A program made the position numbers and the translations under genes. From Verrucomicrobiota bacterium (lineage in GTDB: Bacteria; Verrucomicrobiota; Verrucomicrobiia; Limisphaerales; UBA1412): DNA of 5,341 bases. The first letter of the stretch is position 1; the number at the start of each line of letters is the position of its first letter. Under the pieces are notes generated by a model. The model did no database searches. It was given only the letters and a program-made list of their open reading frames with translations, and was not told the origin of the DNA. Shown piece after piece: positions 1-5,341 of this stretch. The DNA lies in contig JAFZAR010000022.1 of the NCBI GenBank assembly GCA_017557085.1, forward strand, positions 1 through 5,341, in the 5' to 3' direction.

Positions 1-1
1 A

Positions 2-679
2 AAACAACGTTTTCTGATTGGAAATGAATGGCATACACTCTGGTTTCCTCCGACAAGTCTTCCTGCTTCCGGCTCTGCTGTGGACTATCAGGCACTTATT
101 TATTCCGATGTTCAAATAGGACAGTCCTTTAAGAAGGGTGAAGATGTGATCAAACTAAAAGTCAAAACAGGTGATCATCTTTTTGTAAACCGGCTTCTTT
201 ATAATTTCAGAAAGCCAAAGAGAGGAGAGATTATCATCTTTGAAACATCAGGAATTCAAGGACTTCAGCAGGATACATTCTATATCAAACGACTCGTCGG
301 TACTGAAGGTGACAATATCCGGATCGGAGATGACCGCCATCTCATTGTGAATGACAAACGAGTTGACGCATCCACACCTCACTTTGAAATCATATATGGA
401 TTTGATCCCAGCCAGCCTTATGTGCCTAATTGCTATTTTGGACACATAAATGCAAAAGTTTCCAGGGAAAACAACAACTACATGAGGATGTTACCTGAAT
501 TTGAGGACTCAACCACTACATTCCATGTTCGCCCTAAACACGCTTTGGCAATGGGTGATAATACCATGAATAGCTTTGACTCTCGTGCCTGGGGTGACTT
601 TGAAACAAGTAAAATTATTGGCCGCTCTGGATTTGTCTATTGGCCCATCAGTGAGCGCTGGGGATGGGGGTATAGGTAA
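2..679 (+). CDS. lepB: Signal peptidase I, C-terminal part (5' end cut by window edge)
   Basis: This membrane-anchored serine/lysine protease removes signal peptides from secreted proteins on the outer face of the cytoplasmic membrane. The frame is open to the left edge, so only the last 225 residues are visible; the in-frame GTG at base 80 is internal, not a start. Conserved boxes seen: box C, TGDHLFVNRLLYNF (about visible residues 56-69); box D, YIKRLVGTEGD, with the presumed catalytic lysine at visible residue 96 (bases 287-289); and box E, MGDNTMNSFDSRAWG (about residues 184-198), followed by FVYWPIS near the end. The Ser-containing box B and N-terminal membrane anchor must lie upstream of the window. 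About 55 visible residues before box C and roughly 80 between boxes D and E exceed the compact bacterial form. They resemble the long signal peptidases I associate with Verrucomicrobiota and relatives. It converges on the DUF2062 gene with one base between stop codons. The family is secure; the lineage is inference. Confidence 0.93.
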   Translation, partial: KQRFLIGNEWHTLWFPPTSLPASGSAVDYQALIYSDVQIGQSFKKGEDVIKLKVKTGDHLFVNRLLYNFRKPKRGEIIIFETSGIQGLQQDTFYIKRLVGTEGDNIRIGDDRHLIVNDKRVDASTPHFEIIYGFDPSQPYVPNCYFGHINAKVSRENNNYMRMLPEFEDSTTTFHVRPKHALAMGDNTMNSFDSRAWGDFETSKIIGRSGFVYWPISERWGWGYR

Positions 680-684
680 CCTAT
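672..684. repeat. Small inverted repeat across the two convergent stop codons
   Basis: ATAGG (672-676) and CCTAT (680-684) can form a 5-bp stem whose three-base loop TAA is the stop codon of the signal peptidase gene. The stop codon of the opposing DUF2062 gene (681-683) lies in the other arm. A T-rich stretch (about 700-720) follows on the plus strand, but not directly. The stem is too short and weak to call an intrinsic terminator. It may be chance, or part of a weak bidirectional end signal in a junction with almost no intergenic space. Confidence 0.3.
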
Positions 685-1136
685 TCTTGTTCAGGTTGAA
701 TTTTTCTAAATTTCTTTAATAAAAGATAAGAGAAACAGAATCCTAAAAGGGCGGCAATCAACCCCAATGTAAGACTGCCCACCACATATTCGATAAGAGA
801 TTCTCCAATCGGCTGATCCATTACAGTCTTGAGGGTAATAGTTACTGGTTTATTAAATATCCAGTTTCCCATCACAAAACCTCCATATACTATAAAAGGA
901 ATCAAAGGAGGCAAGCTGATGTTGGAACTTGCTATTGCCACAATCTTGTTTAACTTTAAAAAATGTGCGGCCACTCCGGCTAAAATCATGTGATATCCCC
1001 AAAATGGGGAAACACCAAAAAAGAAGCCTAATCCAATAGACGCGGCCATTTTTACATTGGAGTCCTTAGAATGAGTTATATTATCAGAAATGAATTTCTT
1101 TAGGTTTGCCCAGTTTAATTTCTTAAGAAAACTCAT
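681..1136 (-). CDS. DUF2062 family small membrane protein
   Basis: A 151-residue protein of unknown function. A basic, polar N-terminus (about residues 1-28) precedes the DUF2062-like core: KMAASIGLGFFFGVSPFWGYH (about 29-49), a second hydrophobic stretch ending at the LKLN motif (60-63), SSNISLPPLIPF (70-81) and the segment GGFVMGNWIF (85-94). The last membrane segment (about 115-140) is followed by a basic tail, KKFRK. DUF2062 domains occur alone or fused to glycosyltransferases in some bacteria; here there is no fusion. The ATG at 1136-1134 gives the natural start. It lies 15 bases after the nuoN stop, so the gene is probably the last of the nuo transcript. No Shine-Dalgarno sequence precedes it; the gap instead reads CCTCCTTAATAATA, complementary to one. 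A functional role in complex I cannot be inferred; co-transcription may simply reflect genome packing. The family call is from motif recall, without a profile search. Confidence 0.8.
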   Translation of the reverse strand: MSFLKKLNWANLKKFISDNITHSKDSNVKMAASIGLGFFFGVSPFWGYHMILAGVAAHFLKLNKIVAIASSNISLPPLIPFIVYGGFVMGNWIFNKPVTITLKTVMDQPIGESLIEYVVGSLTLGLIAALLGFCFSYLLLKKFRKIQPEQE

Positions 1137-1151
1137 TATTATTAAGGAGGA

Positions 1152-2675
1152 TTAGAGAAACAAATTGATAAAAAATTGTGGGAAACATCCCCCCAGAAGA
1201 ATTAACACAGCTCCTAAAATGAGAACCAAGCGTGTTGTAAAATAAGGTTCTCTCACAAAAAGATCATCAACATTCTCTTCAGATGTCTTATTGTAAGCTG
1301 CTTTTAAAATCTTTAGATAATAATAAAGAGAGATAACACTTGTCGCGAAACCAATGATAACTAAATAAAGCAGAGGGAAACTGATCTCGCTGACTTTCAG
1401 CGCACCTAAGAAGAGATAAAACTTCCCAAAGAATCCGGCAAGCGGCGGTATACCGGCCAATGATAAAAAGAAGATGATCAATGACAATGTTACAACCGGC
1501 ATTTTCTGGCCTAACCCAACAAAAGACTCAATGTCATCGTTTCCTCTGTTATTCAATATAATGCTCGTAACACCAAAGGCCCCGATTGTCGCCAATGCGT
1601 AGAATAAAGTATAATAAATAATAGGAGCCAGCCCCAACGCCTCTATCGCAGTTATACCAACAAGGATGTATCCCGCATGAGCAACAGCTGAATAGGCTAA
1701 CAACCGGCGAACACTCTTTTGGGCTAAAGCTGTTAAATTTCCATATATCATTGAAATAACCGCAACAATAGCAAGTATAGGCTTCCAACCCGGTAAAGGT
1801 TTTATGATTTCATCTCCTTTTTGAATAACTGACGGGATCCCCCACTCCATAGATGTTGGGGCTAAGGCATTCAAAAAAATCATACCTGTAATAAAAAAAC
1901 AGGCAATTTTGGACACACTTGCGATGAACGCTGCAGAAGGAAGAGATGCCCCTTCATAAGTATCCGGAGCCCACAAGTGAAATGGAGCCACCGTTAGTTT
2001 GAATCCCAATCCAACAACGATCATCACAAAAGCTATGACTAAAAGAGCGTCCATAGGTTGCGTAGCCAAAGACGTATTTATCTCACTGAATTTAATAGAA
2101 CCAGTCATTCCATAAATCAAACTGAAGCCAAAAAGCAAAAACGCTGAAGACATGCCTCCAAACATAAAATATTTTAAAGAAGCTTCCGCCGCAACAGGAT
2201 CATCTTTTTTCAGGCTTGTCATCAGATACATGGATAAAGCCGCAAGCTCTAAAGCTATGAAAGCAACAAGTAAATTAGAAGAACTCACAAGAAGCATCAA
2301 CCCTATCGTTGAAAAGAGCAGAATACATGAATATTCCGCCTTATTTATATAAAGAGGATCTTCTCTTGTCAGCATCAATGAGAAAATAGTCAAAATTATA
2401 ATTCCCATCTTAACACCCAGGATAGAAGCATTCACCTGTATTCCATGCAATTCTATAAGGGTATTGCTCTCAATTTTTAATATATACTGAATGAAAAAGA
2501 TAGATCCTAACGCAAGAACACTCCCTATCACAGATAACATGACAGAAAAATTCTTACAAGGGCAACGTTTATCCAAATTAGGATTAAAACCGACAAAAAG
2601 AGCACACATCGCAACCAAAGACAGAATAACCTCTGGCACAAGTAAAATAAGCAGGGAATAAAATTGATTTCTCAT
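1152..2675 (-). CDS. nuoN: NADH-quinone oxidoreductase subunit N (complex I)
   Basis: Membrane subunit of complex I, related to Mrp antiporters and one of the proton-pumping modules. Its 507 residues are close to the family's usual length (about 485 in E. coli), with some 14 hydrophobic segments. Diagnostic motifs are GFKLTVAPFHLWAPDTYEGA (about 224-243) and RRLLAYSAVAHAGY (323-336). Residues matching the pumping set are E143 in TM5 (ALELAALSMY), K226 in TM7, K256 in TM8 (ASVSKIACF), H333, and K418 in TM12 (GFFGKFYL). The TM12 lysine, rather than glutamate, together with the PDTYEGA motif, separates NuoN from NuoM. A polar stretch at about 270-298 makes the loop after TM8 longer than in E. 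coli, and a CPC pair (C38, C40) sits in the loop after the first membrane segment. The ATG at 2675-2673 is 26 bases after the upstream nuoM stop, with no clear Shine-Dalgarno sequence. It appears intact and functional. Confidence 0.97.
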   Translation of the reverse strand: MRNQFYSLLILLVPEVILSLVAMCALFVGFNPNLDKRCPCKNFSVMLSVIGSVLALGSIFFIQYILKIESNTLIELHGIQVNASILGVKMGIIILTIFSLMLTREDPLYINKAEYSCILLFSTIGLMLLVSSSNLLVAFIALELAALSMYLMTSLKKDDPVAAEASLKYFMFGGMSSAFLLFGFSLIYGMTGSIKFSEINTSLATQPMDALLVIAFVMIVVGLGFKLTVAPFHLWAPDTYEGASLPSAAFIASVSKIACFFITGMIFLNALAPTSMEWGIPSVIQKGDEIIKPLPGWKPILAIVAVISMIYGNLTALAQKSVRRLLAYSAVAHAGYILVGITAIEALGLAPIIYYTLFYALATIGAFGVTSIILNNRGNDDIESFVGLGQKMPVVTLSLIIFFLSLAGIPPLAGFFGKFYLFLGALKVSEISFPLLYLVIIGFATSVISLYYYLKILKAAYNKTSEENVDDLFVREPYFTTRLVLILGAVLILLGGCFPQFFINLFL

Positions 2676-2701
2676 AGAAGCAGTTTAATCGATATAAGTC
2701 G

Positions 2702-4174
2702 TTACATCATAGATTGAACAGCAGGTGCGATAAAAGCTAATAACACATTAGGATAAATTCCTACAACGAAAGAAATTGTAATCAGAAAAACTGCACCAAT
2801 TTTTTCCGGTAGAGAAATTGGAAGTACAGATTCCTTCAGAGATACAGAAGAAGACGTTTTCTCTTTACCCAAAAACGCCAGGTTAATTGCTCTCAAAGTG
2901 TAAACCACACCGAAAATAAGCCCTAATCCTATAAATAATGTTAATAAGGGATAAACATTCCAACATCCCAGCATGACTTGCAGTTCAGCCCAAAAACCAC
3001 TAAAACCTGGCATTCCCATGGATGCCGCACCACTCAAAATAAAAATAACCACGGCAAACGGAATGACATTCATAAGCCGCATCCGATGTAATTGAGTCAG
3101 GTCTCTGGTATGAGTTCGCTCATAAACCATTCGACCTACTACCGCGAATAACAAACCGGCAATGATACCGTGAGAAAACATCTGCAAAACAGCACCATTC
3201 CAGGCAACTTCATTTGCTAATACCAAACCTAAAATAACAAATCCCATGTGGCTTACCGAGGAATAGCCAATAACGAATTTAAAATCTTTTTGAGTAATAG
3301 CCACTAACGCTCCATAGACAATACCAATGACTGCCAAAATACTGAAAAAAAGTTTCCATTCCGCAACACCTTCCGGGAAAAATGGAACCGCAATGCGAAG
3401 TATCCCGTAGGCTCCCAGTTTCATAATAACACCGGCTAACAACATGGATGCAGCAGTTGGTGCCGCAACATGACCTGTTGGTGCCCATGTGTGACAGGGC
3501 CATAAACCTGCCAATACACCAAATCCCAGACAACACATAGGGAATGCCCAAAACTGAAAATCTTTTGAAAAACTTGCTTCTCTTAACTCCAACATATTGA
3601 ATGTGGAACATCCGGACTGCACATAAACAGCGATTACCGCTATCAGCGCGAGAGCTGATCCCGCAAATGAATACAGAGTCAATTTCATAGCTCCATATTC
3701 CTTATTGGTTGATCCCCAAATAGCGATCAGGAAATACTTGGGAATCACAACTAATTCATAGAAAACAAAAAACAAGAAAATATCCAGACTCAAGAAAACA
3801 CCATACACACTGCCGATCAGCAACATGAAAAAGATGAAGAAATCCCGTGAACGGTACGTTACATTCCAAGAAAAAAGCACTCCCGATACAGCCGCAATCC
3901 CTGTTAAAAGACACATCACAAGTGTGATACCATCCATTCCAAGAGTGTAACGGATCCGAAGAGCCGGAATCCAGGAATGATCTGATAAGATGACCATTTG
4001 CGCGGGATCTTCATGTTTGAAAATCCCCACAGAAATACAAATAACCGCTGTCAGGATAAGACCCAATAATGAAACAATTAAAGCAATCCAACGTGGAGCG
4101 GTCTTATTTTCACGTGGCAAAAAAAGTAAAATCAATATTCCCAAAAAAGAAAGGTAGATATTCCAACCTAACAT
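2702..4174 (-). CDS. nuoM: NADH-quinone oxidoreductase subunit M, divergent second copy
   Basis: A complete 490-residue antiporter-like membrane subunit of complex I, near the usual NuoM length (about 509 in E. coli), with around 14 hydrophobic segments. Motifs in order: MDGITL (80-85), FYELVVIPKYFLIAIWG with TM5 Glu140 (138-154), GLWPCHTWAPTGHVAAPTAA (223-242), TM8 AGVIMKLGAYG with Lys252, QKDFKFVIGYSSVSHMGF (295-312), LQMFSHGI (330-337), and MGMPGFSGFWAEL with TM12 Glu397. At the TM7 lysine site (E. coli K234, in FAVKMP) the aligned residue is Leu221 (FGVLAG), and no other lysine lies between 205 and 251. The Asp of the usual HTWLPDAH motif is Thr233. It is clearly distinct from the adjacent nuoM, so this is an old paralogue rather than a recent duplicate. 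The ATG at 4174-4172 is six bases past the upstream nuoM stop, which suggests translational coupling; no good Shine-Dalgarno sequence is visible. It probably forms an additional pump or spacer module. Confidence 0.93.
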   Translation of the reverse strand: MLGWNIYLSFLGILILLFLPRENKTAPRWIALIVSLLGLILTAVICISVGIFKHEDPAQMVILSDHSWIPALRIRYTLGMDGITLVMCLLTGIAAVSGVLFSWNVTYRSRDFFIFFMLLIGSVYGVFLSLDIFLFFVFYELVVIPKYFLIAIWGSTNKEYGAMKLTLYSFAGSALALIAVIAVYVQSGCSTFNMLELREASFSKDFQFWAFPMCCLGFGVLAGLWPCHTWAPTGHVAAPTAASMLLAGVIMKLGAYGILRIAVPFFPEGVAEWKLFFSILAVIGIVYGALVAITQKDFKFVIGYSSVSHMGFVILGLVLANEVAWNGAVLQMFSHGIIAGLLFAVVGRMVYERTHTRDLTQLHRMRLMNVIPFAVVIFILSGAASMGMPGFSGFWAELQVMLGCWNVYPLLTLFIGLGLIFGVVYTLRAINLAFLGKEKTSSSVSLKESVLPISLPEKIGAVFLITISFVVGIYPNVLLAFIAPAVQSMM

Positions 4175-4180
4175 ATCGCA

Positions 4181-5341
4181 CTAAAAATAAAGTTTCAAAA
4201 TCAAATTAACACTGGGAGTTATGAAATTATTGATAATGATATTGGGAAAAATCCCAATTATAAACATCAATAAGATGAAAGGTAGAAAACAGAAAAGTTC
4301 ATTTCTACTCAAATCACCAAAATTATTCGATAAAGTATTCGGCTCCCCTGTCAGCATAGTCTGGATCATGTTCAATAAGAAGAGGGCTGTTAGAACCAAA
4401 GCAATTCCGCAAAGAAGAACGACTATAGGAGTTATCGCGAAAGCACCCTTAAAAATCAAAAATTCACTTACAAATCCGTTGAGTCCAGGAAGCCCCAAAG
4501 AAGAAAAAGTTGCTATGCAAAACAGCACAGAGAAAACAGGAGCAGACGACCTCAATCCTCTGAAATCTGCCATTACACGATTTCCATTGGTGCGAAATTC
4601 TATAAGAGCAACAAATCCAAATAACGCTCCCGCCGTAATGCCATGATTAAACATCTGTAGGACTACACCATCCATCACAAAAGCCCTGTCTTCAAAAAGA
4701 TCAGGCAACATCGTCAGCCCCTTTGCCGCAGCCAGCGTTCCCAGCATACAATACCCCAAGTGATTGATCGAAGAATAAGCCAGCATCCTTTTTATATCTT
4801 TTTGATTCAAAGCACTCCACGCGGACGCTACAACAGTCAATACTATCAGAACTGCCAATAAAAGATACCATTCATTCATTTGAACGGGAAAAATGGGAGC
4901 CATTATCACTAGAAAACCATACATCCCCATTTTCGACATAAGCCCAGTAAGAAGGATAGATACCGAAGTCGGAGCTTCTGTATAAGTAACCGGTAGCCAT
5001 GTATGAAACGGCATCAATGGGATCTTGACCGCAAACCCTAACAAAACGAGAAGGAAAATCATGCCGCAAAGAGTATTCTGGCCCAATCCGGTAAAGGCAA
5101 ATGCGGCTGTGATATTCTGGGATAACTCCCCACTTTTAGCCAGTGCTGACAGTTCATTGAAATTAAAGGTTCCATTGGCCAAATACAATGCCTGAAACCC
5201 CAGGAACATAAAGACACTGCCAAACATGGTATAAATAAAAAACTGCATTGCCGCAGAATCTTTGTTACTTCCTCCCCAAAGCTTTACTAAAAAGAAAGCC
5301 GGTATCAATACCGTTTCCCAAAATAAAAACCAATGAAAGAA
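4181..5341 (-). CDS. nuoM: NADH-quinone oxidoreductase subunit M, canonical-type copy (5' end cut by window edge)
   Basis: The frame is open to the right edge; the in-frame TTG at 5308 is internal, since the sequence before it continues as FFHWFLFWETV, a TM5 NuoM motif. The last 386 residues are visible, so about 130 N-terminal residues (TM1-4 and part of TM5) are missing. Motifs in visible numbering are WETVLIPAFFLVKLWGG with TM5 Glu9, GFAVKIPLMPFHTWLPVTYT with TM7 Lys106, TEAPTSVS, TM8 GLMSKMGMYG with Lys137, QKDIKRMLAYSSINHLGY with His194, LQMFNHGITAG, and LGLPGLNGFVSEF with TM12 Glu293. The full set of pumping residues is therefore present. The TEAPT motif, and an end roughly 375 residues after the TM5 Glu, fit NuoM rather than the longer NuoL with its lateral helix. 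One oddity is Val118 where HTWLPDAH-type motifs carry Asp. It is the first visible gene of the nuo transcript; nuoL would be expected just upstream. Confidence 0.94.
   Translation of the reverse strand, partial: FFHWFLFWETVLIPAFFLVKLWGGSNKDSAAMQFFIYTMFGSVFMFLGFQALYLANGTFNFNELSALAKSGELSQNITAAFAFTGLGQNTLCGMIFLLVLLGFAVKIPLMPFHTWLPVTYTEAPTSVSILLTGLMSKMGMYGFLVIMAPIFPVQMNEWYLLLAVLIVLTVVASAWSALNQKDIKRMLAYSSINHLGYCMLGTLAAAKGLTMLPDLFEDRAFVMDGVVLQMFNHGITAGALFGFVALIEFRTNGNRVMADFRGLRSSAPVFSVLFCIATFSSLGLPGLNGFVSEFLIFKGAFAITPIVVLLCGIALVLTALFLLNMIQTMLTGEPNTLSNNFGDLSRNELFCFLPFILLMFIIGIFPNIIINNFITPSVNLILKLYF

Noticed and set aside
248..445. 65-codon minus-strand open frame opposite the signal peptidase gene
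   Set aside because: It is antisense to conserved boxes C-D coding sequence, with no start signal or recognisable domain.
600..680. Intrinsic terminator for the nuo operon beyond the DUF2062 stop
   Set aside because: Only 4-bp GGCC pairings and no following T-run on the minus strand were seen.
1143..1160. AAGGAGG on the plus strand as a ribosome binding site
   Set aside because: No suitable start codon follows at normal spacing; the next TTG-initiated frame stops within about a dozen codons, and the region is antisense to the end of nuoN.
1434..1460. Palindromic GC-rich cluster with CCGGC and GGTATACC
   Set aside because: It lies within the codons for the conserved GIPPLAGFFGK motif of nuoN, so protein constraint explains it.
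3279..3611. 110-codon minus-strand open frame inside the second nuoM
   Set aside because: It is an out-of-frame shadow of conserved NuoM coding sequence; the translation is Cys- and His-rich noise.
4221..4646. 141-codon open frame on the plus strand
   Set aside because: It lies wholly antisense to strongly conserved nuoM motifs, has no ribosome site, and its basic, low-complexity translation matches no family I recognise.
4181..5341. Right-hand gene as nuoL or an Mrp antiporter subunit
   Set aside because: The TEAPT motif, the length after the TM5 Glu, and the absence of a C-terminal lateral helix fit NuoM, and the gene sits directly in a nuo operon.

Overview
The window carries the distal end of a respiratory complex I (NADH:quinone oxidoreductase, nuo) operon on the minus strand. 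It meets, tail to tail, the 3' part of a type I signal peptidase gene on the plus strand. Base composition is AT-rich (roughly 40% G+C by eye). The signal peptidase has long insertions around its conserved boxes and phrases such as GDHLFVNR and FVYWPIS, which I associate with Verrucomicrobiota/Lentisphaerota and their PVC relatives. The divergent NuoM with a HTWAPTGHVAAPT-type motif fits that group too. The taxonomic guess is from memory and is moderate at best.

Layout: bases 2-679 (+) are the C-terminal 225 residues of signal peptidase I, cut by the left edge. Bases 681-1136 (-) encode a small DUF2062 membrane protein. Bases 1152-2675 (-) are nuoN. Bases 2702-4174 (-) are a complete, divergent nuoM. 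Bases 4181-5341 (-) are a second, more canonical nuoM cut by the right edge. Transcription of the minus-strand genes runs from right to left: nuoM copy 1, nuoM copy 2, nuoN, DUF2062. Gaps are 6, 26 and 15 bases, so they are very probably one transcript. No gene-free stretch exceeds 30 bases, and I see no RNA gene, mobile element, CRISPR or clear promoter.

The three Nuo proteins are antiporter-like, proton-pumping membrane subunits of complex I. The notable point is two tandem, clearly non-identical NuoM proteins. This is the gene content expected of an enlarged '2M' type complex I with one extra pumping module. The second NuoM lacks the usually conserved TM7 lysine (Leu221 in its place), while its TM5 Glu, TM8 Lys and TM12 Glu are present. 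The complex may therefore have either an extra, atypically wired proton channel or a partly inactive spacer subunit. The DUF2062 gene at the end of the operon has no evident link to complex I.
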